Shown here: piece after piece, positions 47,224-58,632 of the stretch
How the letters are laid out: every line of letters begins with the position of its first letter
How positions within the stretch are numbered: position 1 is the stretch's first letter
Source of the DNA: Elmis aenea
Taxonomy: Eukaryota > Arthropoda > Insecta > Coleoptera > Elmidae
Reading direction: 5' to 3'
NCBI GenBank assembly: GCA_947652605.1
Contig: OX393577.1
Location: forward strand, 29,329,466 to 29,393,465
DNA length: 64,000 nucleotides
Program-made: the position numbers and the translations under genes
Notes under the pieces: generated by a model
The model's database searches: none
What the model saw: only the letters and a program-made list of their open reading frames with translations
What the model was told of the DNA's origin: nothing

Positions 47224-48154
47224 CAGTAATCCCTCCATTGAACGATTTCAATAAAAACAATGCGTAAATGAAAACCGCGTAAATGGAGCCGTGGAAAGCA
47301 TATTTTAAATAGGGACCTGTCCACATTCTTAAATATGTTATTCTTACTAAACTAGAAAACATTTAATTAATTTTTTATATATACAGGGTTCTCGTTTTTC
47401 GAGGGCCACTATGGGGATCTCGTAAACGGTTAGAGTTACGACTTCAGTTAAATTAGAACAAAGTTGTATATTCAGGTGCTTAATAATTTGACGCAAACAG
47501 AACTTATCTAGCTCTTTTAGTGTTTGAGATATAAGGAAAAAAGTAAAAAAATGAATTTTTGTTTTTCACCCGTAACTTTTGCATGAATTTTTTTTTTACA
47601 GAAATGAAATTCGACTTCAAATGAAAAAGTTACGGGCAAAAAACAAAAATCCACTTTTTTACTTTTTCTCCTATATCTCAAAAACCAAAAAAGCTAGATA
47701 AGTTCTGTTAGCGTCAAATTATTAAGCACCTGAATATACAACTTTGTTCTAATTTAACCGAAGTCGTATCTCTTACCGTTTACGATATCCCCATAGTGGC
47801 CCTCGAAAAACGAGAACCCTGTATACATCCGTATAAGAGGCAACTGCAAACAAAAAACATACTTTTTGATGTAATTATCATTTATGTACCAGCGTTACTT
47901 TAACAATAACAACCGGCATTATTAAATAACTCCTTTATATAAAACCTTTAAAGGATAGATACGCATTCACAGCTTTTAAATTCCCATAACATTATTAAAA
48001 TATTTGCCGTTCCCGGAGGCGGAAAGTCAAATGTTAAATTTAACGGGAGACCGTGCCATCTTCAAATAATAATAGATAACAAAAAAATTACAGTTTTTCA
48101 ACCACGCTAAAACTAATCCGCGTAAATGGAGATCGTGAAATGGAGGGATTACTG
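47224..48154. mobile_element. pogo/Tigger-like element, interrupted
   Basis: Ends are CAGTAATCCCTCCATTGAAC and GTGAAATGGAGGGATTACTG, followed on the right by TA and on the left by TG (expected TA). Inner repeats of CGCGTAAATGGAG occur on both sides. The CAGT...CCTCCA ends are of pogo/Tigger type. It contains the foldback 47380-47825. No transposase coding was recognised. Confidence 0.6.
47380..47825. mobile_element. short foldback, 446 bp (22678 family)
   Basis: Ends are TATACAGGGTTCTCGTTTTT and AAAAACGAGAACCCTGTATA. The arms (about 205 bp) are nearly identical to the outer 200 bp of 22678-24200 (ACTATGGGGATCTCGTAAAC, TATATTCAGGTGCTTAATAA). The roughly 1 kb of inner DNA has been deleted. It is inserted inside the pogo-like element. 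Confidence 0.92.
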
Positions 48155-48500
48155 TATATAATCTTTTACAAAAAATATTTTTGTCAAGTATACCATGACC
48201 TGCATAAACCGAATTTTAATTTGATAACAATTGTCTGAATAACATTTTTTTGAATTGTAACAAAGTTTTTCGATGCCTTAATCGACTTTTATGTTTCAAA
48301 ATTAATTTATCAACAATTTTTTATCTTATTAGAACGGTAGTAGATAATACAATTATCTAAGTAGGCTATATTTTAGCAAATTTAATGAGATCAAACGACA
48401 TCAATTTTATTAGAAAACTACAAAAATTTTAAATTGACATAAAAACTTATCAAAATATTCTATTAATCCTAGCTCACTGCGCAAATGAATTTGTTCACAC

Positions 48501-51500
48501 TGGTTATCGTGACATTTGCATAATTTGTTTTTTTTTTGTAAGTGTTAGCGTTAATATATAAATATTAAGGAAACTGTTTTATACAACATTTGAAAAGTAT
48601 TAATTTGTGATAAATAAAGCAAGAATAAAAAATAAATTATGGACAGAAAACTATTTTACGTTTAAGGTATCAAAAACTATTTAAAATTATTAAGTTGTAT
48701 TAAAAAAATGTCTTCCCCATCATAATTATAAAAATATAGGGTGATCTGTAAAAGAAAAAGGGGCGTATTATAGTTTAAACATTCACAGTATGTTTAGTTT
48801 CTGCCGAAAATTAACTAATAATCCCCTCGACGACTTCACCAATTGTATGTTAATGGTTAGATTTTATTTGTTAAAGACGTGTACTTTCGTCTTAAATGAA
48901 GATGCATTCGCATTTTGTATGTAACGTATGTAACGTAGCTCAAAATCTATTACTTTTTACCCAAATCACCAACTAAATTGTACGTTTAGATACTTATTAA
49001 TTTAAAATAATGTCTAGATAGTTGAAAAGTTATTGTAATATATTAAGGACCATAAATTATGAACGACTGTTGTGTGCCTGTATTTTACGATTTCACTTTG
49101 AAATACGGTGTCGTAGAAGTTGTAAAGTACACCATAACGTAAGCAATGGCCAATGTCCGACATCTAGTGGCAATAAATTAATTTAACAACTTTACGAAGT
49201 CTTGCTGGCCACAATTTAGGGTACCGCTGGGAATTTGAAGTGAATTTATGTTATTAGCGCTGAAATTCTGTCGGACGATCCTTCAGTGCTCGTATCGTCG
49301 ATTATATTTTTTTATTACTTGTAATAAATTTTGGAGAATATTATTAAGCGTGTCGTAAACCCATAAGAACTTTAGTATCACCGTAATTATGTTACGTGGA
49401 TATACATTTTCAGTAGATTATCAATTTATGACATAATTGTTACATGACAATATTTACATTAAAATAATTGTATTAAGGTTGTGAAATACCAGAAATTGAG
49501 TTTCTTTTCAAAAGTCTGTGGCCGTTTATTATAGATTTAATGCAAATTATGTTGCTTGCGACAATTAAACCACAAGATAAACAATTAAAGCATTGATTTT
49601 TACCTTTTCAAATGTTTTTAGTGAAAAGGTAATTTAAAAGTTTAAAACACATGTTCCACACGTTTACTAAACTGCATTCATATTTTATCCAAAATTCAAT
49701 GCTTTTGTGGGTTGTTTGATAATTTTACAGCGGTATAAATATAGTGTGGAAAAGCTTATGTTAAAGTAAAGCAAAATAAAATCTGTGCTTTTCGTCTAAG
49801 CCGTAGAGGCAGCAAGCCAGACTAACTAGATCTGGTGAGTAATGCATGAGACCACGATCGTAGCGTTCAGGTAAGCCCATCAATGATGCACAGCGTCACC
49901 CTGTTGACAAATACGCCGCCAAAACGTATTGTATCATTACAGCAACTCCTCCCATCAGTAATAATAACTGAATAGCTTGATTTTCTAATTATCACTTTAA
50001 GTTAATATTAAATATTTACAATGAAATCGATACCTACCAAAGGTGCTAATTAAGTAAATCGTGATAAATATACGATTTTACTAGTATTAACCGTAGCAGT
50101 TTAGAAATCCATATAATTTTTGATTAAAAGATATTCGTACAAGTTTTTAGGTAATTGCTTATTTATTATAACATGTGCATACCCGATCATGGATTAAAAG
50201 CAAAATGGATACTTTACATACGTCTCTTTGTATTTCATTAAACAAATGACTGTTAATCATAACTTATTTTATTTCAAAGGAAATTAAACACTTCATTTAT
50301 AAATTTTAATGTTCAACACCAAATTAATTTCAAAATTGTAATATATAATGCAGTAGTGATTAAACTCGTAATAGGTGCAAGTTTGTATTGCAAAATTAGT
50401 TGAAAAATGTGTCTGAAAGCTACTAGACATTTTTCACTATATCTTGTCGTTTAATATTTTTTACGGGTTACTTTGATTGATCTAAAGTGAATTTTATTCG
50501 TAAAAGACTTTTTGCAAAATATGATTAAATTGCACATCATGTGTAAGAATTTTTAAAAGCTTACAAATGAAATATCATATAAAAATATATAGAAATTTTA
50601 GAGCTTCAAGAACTGTCCCATTTATGTAAAATCAAATTAAAGCAGAGCTTTCTAACCCTACATAGGGTGACCACTGGTAACCACGAACATAGAAATTAAA
50701 TACTGTTTTGAACGTTTTCGTGAATTCCGGCTCGCCAATTTAAGTTTGCGGAGAGTGAGAGATTTGTTTGGTGTTCAATTTAATAATCTTTCAAGTTTAA
50801 AAATTATTAAATATTTGATTAATATCTTAAATTAAAAATCGTTGAAATTGTTAGAAACACTCTATTGTCACCAAGTGCACCTCACATGATATGAGATGAT
50901 GTGCGCTCCTCACGTAAACATTTTCTATATTTAATTCATCTTTCGAATAACTATTTGAGCTGTATCACTGTATGTTCTTTTTAAAACTCAGTTTACCACG
51001 TGTTTTGACGTAACATTAGTGTGTTTCTTACAGAGTATTTCACGCATTTTAGGTGCCTCGTGATAGTAGGTGACGTGACGTGACGTGATAATAATGTGTT
51101 TGCATCTTTAGTTTTTATACTAGTACTATTAGATGCCCAATAAGCTTATCTTTTGGTACCATTACTTTTCCTATAAGTTAAACAAGCGAGCTGGAATCCA
51201 CGAAAATGTTCAAAACAGTGTTAAATTCCCATGTCAAGCTTGCAAGTGGACACCCATTATATTTTAGTATAAACACCAAAGCTTTATCTCTTACAATAAA
51301 TAAGTTGGTAGCAGAACGGTTATAATAAAACAAACAAATTTTTGCTGACAGCTGTAATAAATATTCATTTTATTAAATAAGGCGCTTTGTAAACTTATCG
51401 TAGAATTCGCTTTGGTGAAGTGCTACAAGGTGTTTTATTAATTTGCCGTTTACATTTTATTATCATGGAGTAATTGCATTTATATTTATTTAAAATAGAA

Positions 51501-51635
51501 AATAAATTTGTCAACAAAACTTGTTGGGGATAATGATACATCATGTGAAATTGTTTTCGTCTATAATACTGAGTGTTTTGTTCCCGCACACCAATATAAA
51601 ACTTTTTTACTTAACATTTTAAATACAACGCCTTG
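48501..51635. other. acj6 intron with some repeat-poor patches
   Basis: AT-rich overall. 49060-49270 and 49785-49985 are less AT-rich and contain no repeat ends. The latter has two strong plus-strand donor-like sites (ATCTG|GTGAGTAATG and TTCAG|GTAAGCCC) and ATGCAT/TGATGCAC octamer-like motifs. At 51068-51089 there is a short tandem run of GTGAC (TGACGTGACGTGACGTGA). No exon of acj6 recognised. Confidence 0.35.
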
Positions 51636-51790
51636 TACAGGGTGGATCAAATTTGAATGTTCTACGAAGTAACTCGGTTACCGTAATAGCGAAAATCTGA
51701 TCAGTCTCTTGGGCTATATTACTGCGAAAAGAACACGCCTGTGTTATCAAAATTTTTTGTCGCTTTCCATTTTGTGAAGTAAAATTTACT
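51636..51790. mobile_element. single arm of a TACAGGGTGG foldback
   Basis: Starts TACAGGGTGGATCAAATTTG. The start resembles the complement of the solo arm ending at 28955. No right arm is found. The inner limit is uncertain. Confidence 0.45.
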
Positions 51791-51809
51791 TCCGGAATAA
51801 ATAGCTATT

Positions 51810-52192
51810 CTGAGTATTATAAACGTCAGTTAAATTTACTCGCCAAGTAAATCCCCGAAGTTAACTAACCTCTGATAAACCACGGGATAAATTTTAACTG
51901 TCGAATAAACATAACTCTACTTTTTCATGTCAACTGCTTAGTAAATGTGACATAATAATAATTATAAAAGGTATGTAATAAATAATTATAAGAATATCGC
52001 ATATACCTACACACGATTTATGAATTTATGAGGTTGTGTTTGTTTATTTATCACTTTAATTAGTTATTTCACGGTTAACTATTTATTCGGCAATTTTAGT
52101 TTATAATAGCGGGAATAAATTTACTCGCCAAGTAAATTTATTTGAAGGTTAGCTATTCGACTATTTAACTGACGTTTATAATAACGGCCCTT
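51810..52192. mobile_element. MITE with TATTATAAACGTCAGTTAA ends
   Basis: The ends pair ATTATAAACGTCAGTTAA (51818) with TTAACTGACGTTTATAAT (about 52167). Just inside both ends is the same direct motif, AATTTACTCGCCAAGTAAAT, which is itself a small hairpin. Length is about 380 bp. There is no coding and no clear target duplication. Confidence 0.7.
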
Positions 52193-52374
52193 AAACAACA
52201 GTAAATCAAAAGAAAGTGAGAGCATTGAAAAGTGATGGCTATAGCAATATCATTTTTTAACGGATCAGTTTATTTGTTTCTTGATGTTAGGCAAAACTTT
52301 GGTTTACAACATTTTAATTTTATCACTTCTAGTTTCAACTGAAACTACCAAGCCTGCACAGGCACACATTTATG

Positions 52375-52555
52375 CTGCATTACTAATCTTTGTTTCGAAG
52401 GACCTCTTGTCGAAATGCGAGACCAGTTTCCAGTCAATCATTAATAATATAATATTCAAATAAATAAGATTACAACTAATGATGAAGGTAAAGTAAAGGT
52501 ATCGAAACTGGTCTACCATTTTGACTAGATATTCTTTGAAACAAAGACAAGTATA
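52375..52555. repeat. short imperfect inverted repeat
   Basis: TCTTTGTTTCGAAGGACCTC pairs with TATTCTTTGAAACAAAGA, and GAGACCAGTTTCCAG with ATCGAAACTGGTCT. Overall about 180 bp. Probably an old MITE. The 60-codon frame at 52281-52463 overlaps it. Confidence 0.5.
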
Positions 52556-54135
52556 TTTTAAATCAGCTTATTTTATTAAACGAATTACTTTTACATTTAT
52601 ACACATATGTAGATATTTTTGTTATTTTCTATTTTGTTGGTGTAAATTAGTAATAAAACAAAAAGTTATTTAGTCACCTAGTAATAATGTTTGCCAATTT
52701 TTGCTATAATGTTTGTTCTCGTATTTAAATGTTGCTCTAACGCGTCTTAGTTGTTTAACAGTTATTAGAGTAATACCTGCTAAAATAAACTGTTCCTTTG
52801 TAATAAATTACAAGGCTTATTTCAATAAACACGCTAAATTAAAGCCTCATCTGGATAATTCCTTGTGTTTACGGCCTTTCTGTTAAATTATTATTATGCT
52901 CTACTAAGTGCGTACGCCCTCTGATTCCCCTGTTATTCTTCTCCTCTCCAACACCTTATTAGAATAGAAGCATTATTTTAAGTGGAATTAAATTGTAAAT
53001 TTTAACTTGGAGAGTTTTATTGTTTGAATATTATGAAGTGCTACGTAAAGTTTGACTTAAAAGTTAAAATTGCTGTCGGCATTTTTGTAACAATCATTTT
53101 ATAGCTGCAATTTGGTTTTATTTTGTTAATTTTAAGCGTAACACAAACGCCGTGTTTTCTAAGAATATTATTACAACTTAATAGAACAGTTTTTGTTTAT
53201 TTCTGTGTGTAGATCGTATTTCCGTTTCAAGTTTAAGTGGAAGGTCTAACAATTAGTATGTATGTTAAAGTGTTTTATAAAGTGTATTAGTATAAAAATA
53301 ATTACGTGGATCTTGTGTGCTTAATATTATTTGAGTAAGTAACCGATTACAAGACGGTTATTAATGATTAACTTTCGATGTTAGTTTAAATGGAGTTAAT
53401 GAGGTTGATGGCACTGCAATTGGTTTATGTTAGTTGTTTCGTAATTACTAATTTATTATAGGTAATTCACATTGTAATTTAAAAATTTATTGACGTTTTA
53501 TGACGTTTTATGACTTTTAATTGTTTTAAAATACGCAGGAGACATTGTTTTTTTTTAATAACATTTTGCATCATTTACAAGAACTTAATTTTATAATTTT
53601 GACGTAATCTCAAAAAAAAACATAATTTAATTTTTAGAAATGAAAAAAACAACACTTTAATCTCTCAGTTTTAATAAAACTAGTTCTTTTTGTTTCTCAT
53701 AAAATCCGGTAATCTTTTAAATGAAAAAGTAGTATTAATAACTTAACTAGGTCGTAAAGTTACTATAAAATCATTTTCGAAATTTCCTGCATCCTAAATA
53801 TACTTTTCCTCAAAATACTGGTATGTAATTTTAAGAACAGATGAAAACAATGTTCAATATCAGTAGGCTATGAAAGCACCCCCTACATAAGATAATACCG
53901 ACATGTAATTAAAGCTGATCATAATGATCTGCTTTATTTAGCTTTAAAAACAACAAAAATCGCTAAAATATATTCTTGGCGTACTAATAAAATATAGATT
54001 TATAATAGTTTTGACAATTTTCTTAAAAATTAAGTATCAAAATATTTATGTAACTGGGGGATAAATATTTTTTTTGTATTTTCGACCTTAAACAAAACTA
54101 GTGCCGTTTGAAATCTAAAGTTGAATAATTTTTTA
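52556..54135. other. AT-rich intron, no gene seen
   Basis: No supported feature. A short TGACGTTTTA tandem lies near 53490-53515. Confidence 0.5.
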
Positions 54136-55668
54136 TATACAGGGTGTCCCCGTTATCACCGCGAATATTTTAAGTGGTGATAGAGGACCTTTTTCTAAGA
54201 AAAAATTTCAAGTAAATTTTTTTCCTACAATCAAATGCTAAGCTGATATCAACACTTACTTGATTTTTTTACACTTCTGCATTTATAAGACTCTGTAGCC
54301 GAAAATATCAATTTTATCGTAAAATACCTTTAAGCTTTTTAATAGAGCATAAAATTCTCTACAAAATTAGTTCTATTAAATTAGCAAATTTTATAGGCTA
54401 CAACTTTGGTCAAGTGAAATTTTTTGAAAATCCAACCGATTTTCCGGAAAAGCTGAAAATAAGAAATAGAGTGCAAAAACAAAATTTCCTACAAATATTG
54501 TTTTGTATTTAAAAATGCTTTTAAAGAGAGTGCGATTACGTAATTGAATGATGGTCATTTTGAACACTTATTGAAGTAATTTTGTGGTTACATGTTAATT
54601 TTATTGCGTCCAGATGGATTTGCATTGTTTTGCATTTTATCGTTTTCGAAAAACAAAAACTCCCGGTAATTATGATATTTTGTATTTAAAAATGCCATAG
54701 CATCGGCAACATTCATAAAATTATGTATCTCATCAGTTTCAAAGCTTTTCATGAAGTTTGAAATTCTTCAGAAAACCACCCCTTATCATTTTTTTTAAGG
54801 AGCTAACGAACAAATTTAACAAAAAATTGTAAAATTGCATATAAATAAGTTACGTAAATTTTTAACAACGCCGCATCTTTTTAACGAAACGTCGTAGAGC
54901 GAAACGGATGCCTATTACGGTTAAGGCATTTAACGGACTACAACTTCGGTAAATATGTTGTTCAATAAAACTAAATGTATCATATAAATGTTTATAATAG
55001 TGAAAAGGTGAAAAAAAAAACGATAAAATGCAAAACAATGCAAATCCATCTGGACGCAATAAAATTAACATGTAACCACAAAAATACTTCAATAAGTGTT
55101 CAAAATGACCTCCATCATTTTCAATCACGTAATCGCACTCTCTTTAAAAGCATTTTTAAATACAAAACAATATTTGTAGGAAATTTTGTTTTTGCACTCT
55201 ATTCCTTATTTTCAGCTTTTCCGGAAAATCGGTTTGATTTTCAAAAAATTTCACTAGCCCAAAGTTGTAGCCCATACAATTTGCTATACGGAATGAGCCG
55301 TCGGTTTTTTTGTACAACCTTTCGTTTTAAAGATACAGCGGTTGCAAAGTCTAAGAAACAATTACATTACATTTTTTTGTACAAACTGCTTTATAACTCT
55401 CAAACCATTGCCTGTAGACAAAAAATAAATAGAACTAATTTTGTAGAGAATTTCATGCTCTATTTAAAAACTTTAAGGTATTTTACAATAAAATTGATAT
55501 TTTCGGCTACAGAGTCTTATAAATGCAGAAGTGTAAAAAAATCAAAAAAGTGTTGATATCAGCTTAGCATTTGATTTTAGGAAAAAAATTTACTTGAAAT
55601 TTTTTCTTAGAAAAAGGTTCTCTATCACCACTTAAATTATTCGCGGTGATAACGGGGACACCCTGTAT
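54136..55668. mobile_element. foldback carrying transposase tail in both arms
   Basis: Ends are TATACAGGGTGTCCCCGTTA and TAACGGGGACACCCTGTAT. The arms are about 700 bp each, centred near 54900. About 400 bp in from each end lies a short coding relic: right arm, minus strand, RECDYVIENDGGHFEHLLK; left arm, the same with a small deletion, ending HFEHLLK then TAA. A GGHFEHLL C-terminus is what I recall of Tc1/mariner-superfamily DDE transposases of insects. The longest reading frame of the window (193 codons, 54975-55556) is arm sequence, mirrored by the left arm, and not a gene. Confidence 0.9.
55075..55131 (-). pseudogene. transposase C-terminal relic (ENDGGHFEHLL)
   Basis: The minus strand of the right arm reads RECDYVIENDGGHFEHLLK without a stop. 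The left-arm twin at about 54538-54594 (plus) has lost bases inside the END-GG part. In both copies reading runs from the outer end towards the centre. Only the last residues of the enzyme are left, so assignment rests on the GGHFEHLL ending alone. Confidence 0.5.
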
Positions 55669-56660
55669 GTAGATAAATAAAAAAAAATCAAATACATTTT
55701 AATGTCATTTTATGCAGCTTTTTCCTTTATTTAATAATACTAAAAGGTTGATCAGGGGTTGTTTTTATCAACAAATGAGAGATATTCGAGGAGCTAATGA
55801 TTTATGGAATACCCAAATAATTAGTTTATTTAAAGAATCGCTTATTTTATTGTAAAAAATATCAAAACAAATTTCAAGACTAATCTAGTTCAGCAGATTC
55901 GAGTCTTTTCACAAAAAGCGTAGTTTATTTTAACTAAATCTGAACTTCTTCATTTTTAAAAGGTATCACATAATTGATTTAGAAATTTTTGGAATGAATA
56001 AATGATGGATTGTTTCCACAATATTAATATATAAAAAGCCTTGAAGTACCGTTTCAACAGGAAAATTATTTAAATTTCTTTTAAGAAATATAAGTTGTTT
56101 TTTTTTTCTTAAATAGTATTTCCGTACAAATACAATTAATAAAATGCATATTTAACTATGGGATAATAATCTTAAACAAATGCTGCACACAAATGAATTT
56201 AATGAATTGAAATATCAAATCAATATATGTATGAGTCTAAAATTTAGAAACGGATTTGGGAAATCTCATGTTTCTATTGAAAAGTACATAGTGATGGAAA
56301 ATATCACATCAAGCCCAGCACAGAAATAAAAGCTATCGCGGTGCAAGTGGAGATGCTTTAACCCACAGATCGACTCAATAAATTTCGAATGGTTTCCGGA
56401 CCCCAGTCGAACTCCACTATAGATACTTTTATTATTCTACCTACATGTACTTCATAAAATATCTTACAGTCTATTTATGAAAAGGATCCCAAATGTGATT
56501 TACTTATGGGTTTGAAAAATATTAATATCATCATTTACCAACACAAAATGAACTAGTAGATTATTAGTTATTAATATTAAAATACATTTTAAACGTTTAT
56601 TTTATTATTTATATTATAACCGAGAGTTTTATTAATACAAACCTTATTTTCTATGTTATG
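55669..56660. other. AT-rich intron, no gene seen
   Basis: No supported feature. Confidence 0.5.
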
Positions 56661-56663
56661 TAG

Positions 56664-57474
56664 TAGGTTATCCAAAAGTTTCGTGCCGCTCAAACGCATT
56701 TGTTTTTTTTACCGTCTTAGTTAATGACAATGACAATGACGACATCGCAAAATATCTTTGGATCATATAAAAAAAAAGCATGGTTAGTGGTAACAAAGTG
56801 TGGGTACCGCACAAACTGTCTGGAGGAAATATTGTTAGACAGAGTGTCGATATGCATTTATCTGCTTAGTTATCGAAAAAATTACTATTTCTAGACAAAT
56901 TAATTACGGAAGATGAAAAAACGACATCATATTTTCATCATAATTCGAAACGTAAACCACATTGGGATCTGTTGGGACAGCCATCTGAAACCGTCGTTAA
57001 ACCAGGAATCTATTCAAAGAAAATAATGCTTTTAATACGGTGGGTTTGCGAAAGGATACTCTATTATGAATTGCTCAATTTTAGTGAAACTATAATTGTA
57101 AAGAATTATAGCCAAAAACTAGAAAATTTGAAGCATCAGGTGATTACAGTGAAACAACCAGAAATTGCAAATACACGCAGCTTAGTTTTTCACCATGATA
57201 ACACTAGACCACATTTTGCAATGCGCACCCAATATGTATCACATTACGATAGTACAATAATTGGGAAATCTTAATTCACCCACCTTATTCACCCGACTTG
57301 GCACCTACAGATTTTTATCTTTTTCGAATTCTAGAAATATCACTGATAATTGTAATAAAACATACCTTAAAGATTTTAATTAATATTTCATGATTGAAAT
57401 ACAGATTTAAATTTAAAATAAGTTACCAGTTGTTGTTTTAATTATAAAACGGCACGAACTTCTCGGATGACCTA
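56664..57474 (+). mobile_element. defective mariner element, 0.81 kb
   Basis: Terminal repeats are TAGGTTATCCAAAAGTTTCG then TGCCG at the left, and CGGCACGAACTTCTCGGATG then ACCTA at the right. The bordering TA is counted here as target duplication. Full mariners are about 1.3 kb, so roughly a third is deleted, mostly the DNA-binding N-terminus. It contains the transposase pseudogene listed next. Confidence 0.88.
56800..57345 (+). pseudogene. mariner transposase pseudogene (D,D34D type)
   Basis: The plus strand shows VWVPHKLSGGNIVRQSVD (matches VWVPHELS), ITEDEK (first catalytic Asp region, normally GDEKW), and then an open stretch. This has QPSETVVKPGIYSKKIMLLI, ILYYELL, LENLKHQ, VFHHDNTRPH (second catalytic Asp) and a stop at about 57272-57274. 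After a frame shift, HPPYSPDLAPTDFYLFRIL carries the third Asp. The order and spacing are those of mariner. Internal stop(s), the frame shift and loss of the N-terminal helix-turn-helix part make it inactive. Confidence 0.9.
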
Positions 57475-57875
57475 ATAATTTACGTAGTTTTGTTCATTTG
57501 TTGTATATTTACCTTTAACATAACAGAATGATGTAATAATCTTAGATCATTAATTGAATATTTTACCAATGTACACACCGTCTGATAATTATAATTGTTC
57601 GATAAAATTTCATATATTAGAGATTACATCGTACAACGATCTATTTTTTAACTAAATATTGCGCGTTATTGGCTGACGTTACTATAAAATTATTTCTACA
57701 TCAGATCTTGCTTGTAGAAATTTCCAGTTTAACGTCAATATTCTCTGAAAAAGTGTCTACTAATACATTGTAGAATTCCATCATGCACATTTTCACGTAC
57801 CAAAATTTGAGAAAATTATGTCTGCTGCGTCGTGAGGAATGTAAACATAATAAATTATTTATTGGATGTACTTAC

Positions 57876-58025
57876 CGACGGATTCGGCATGCAACGGCGT
57901 GGCATTGGCTCTGGACTTCTATACGTCGGTGAATATCTTCCCGGAAAACAGGATCCGGTGGAAGTTATCGGTCCGTGTAGCCCCGTTGGCCCTTTAGACC
58001 CCATCATTTTATCAGGTGAATACAT
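57876..58025 (-). CDS. acj6: acj6 first coding exon (POU-IV box, N-terminus)
   Basis: Minus-strand exon of 50 codons that starts at the ATG whose complement is 58023-58025 (MYSPDKMM) and ends in MPNPS before a strong donor GTAAGTAC (complement of 57868-57875). An in-frame TGA lies four codons upstream, which supports this start. The key segment is SCFPGRYSPTYRSPEPM followed by RRCMPNPS. This matches the N-terminal POU-IV box of insect Acj6 and the vertebrate Brn-3 group (fly: DKMKM, SCFPGRYSPSYRSSEQM, RRCMPNPS). Acj6 is a nuclear POU-homeodomain transcription factor that specifies olfactory and other neurons. Compared with the fly form, there is a longer stretch between the start and SCFPGRY (GSKGPTGLHGPITSTG) and an extra Pro before RRC. 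The exon ends in phase 0. The product is incomplete here because the DNA-binding domains lie outside the window. The plus-strand reading frame over this exon is only its antisense. Confidence 0.95.
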
Positions 58026-58429
58026 CACAAACAATCAGTTCAGATAAGATCACTATCGTTCATTTTTCACCAAATCAGTTTCTTTAAAATTTCCCATTTT
58101 TATTCCACGTATATAACGTATGCGCTAATATATTTTTAACTTTTTGTTCATACGGTACGACAAACAAAAACAAATAATACTGTGGATATTGTCTGTACAT
58201 TATAAACTACCAGTTTTAGACATTACTGTATCATTGTTGATCAGAACTGTTTTTGTACATTTTACAATGTGGGTAATTAGTTTTAAGACGTGCAACAATT
58301 ATTACGCGACGCTAAAAAGTTTTCATCTTCTGAATTTTTATAACAGTTCAACAAACTTCGTTTAAATGTTTAACTTGCTATGATCAAGTTGCCGATGTTT
58401 TAAGAATTAATTTTATAAATAAGTGATTT
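58026..58429 (-). other. probable acj6 5' UTR
   Basis: AT-rich stretch between the ATG of the first acj6 coding exon and the candidate promoter. No acceptor-like AG with a pyrimidine tract lies just before the ATG, so the 5' UTR probably runs directly upstream in the same exon. Its length is inferred. Confidence 0.35.
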
Positions 58430-58632
58430 TTGCAATGTTGTGGTAATATTCAGCACTAAAAGGGTATATAAAGACACCCCAATGTTTGAGGGTAGACTGA
58501 ACGTCTGCCATTGGAGTCCGGATGGAATATTCGGGGTGTGCGTCCAGTGCGCAGACACCGGCGTCCTGACGCCCGCCTTCGCCACCCTATCTGATGCCGC
58601 ATTCGCCTCCAACAAATTAGTGGCGTTTTGAT
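58430..58632 (-). promoter_or_regulatory. candidate acj6 core promoter
   Basis: This GC-richer block starts about 400 bp upstream of the acj6 ATG. On the minus strand it shows a CCAAT box (58514-58510) about 40 bp before a TATATA element (58470-58465). That would place a start site near 58435 and give a 5' UTR of roughly 400 nt. CpG content is far above the surrounding DNA (58550-58600). The TATA element also reads as TATATAAAG on the plus strand, so the direction is not settled, and fly acj6 promoters need not use TATA. Inferred from position and motifs only. Confidence 0.3.

Larger units (their letters stand above)
46970..48500. mobile_element. diverged single arm of the 15054 family, split
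   Basis: 47085-47215 (GTAGCACCCTGTACATTTTT, AAGAAAACGATTTTTAATG) and 48160-48500 (ACCATGACCTGCATAAA, TTGATAACAATTGTCTGAAT, TTAATCGACTTTTATG, CTCACTGCGCAAATG) match in order the left arm of 15054-17257. The two parts are separated by the pogo-like element 47224-48154. No mirror arm is present. Outer limits are approximate. Confidence 0.6.

Noticed and set aside
54975..55556. Longest reading frame in the window (193 codons, plus strand)
   Set aside because: It lies wholly in the right arm of the palindrome 54136-55668. The left arm has the mirror sequence, and the peptide shows no domain except that its antisense carries the transposase tail.
57832..58047. Plus-strand frame with a plausible-looking peptide (GMQRRGIGSGLLYVGEYL)
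   Set aside because: It is the antisense of the acj6 first coding exon. The minus strand gives the POU-IV box with proper start and donor.
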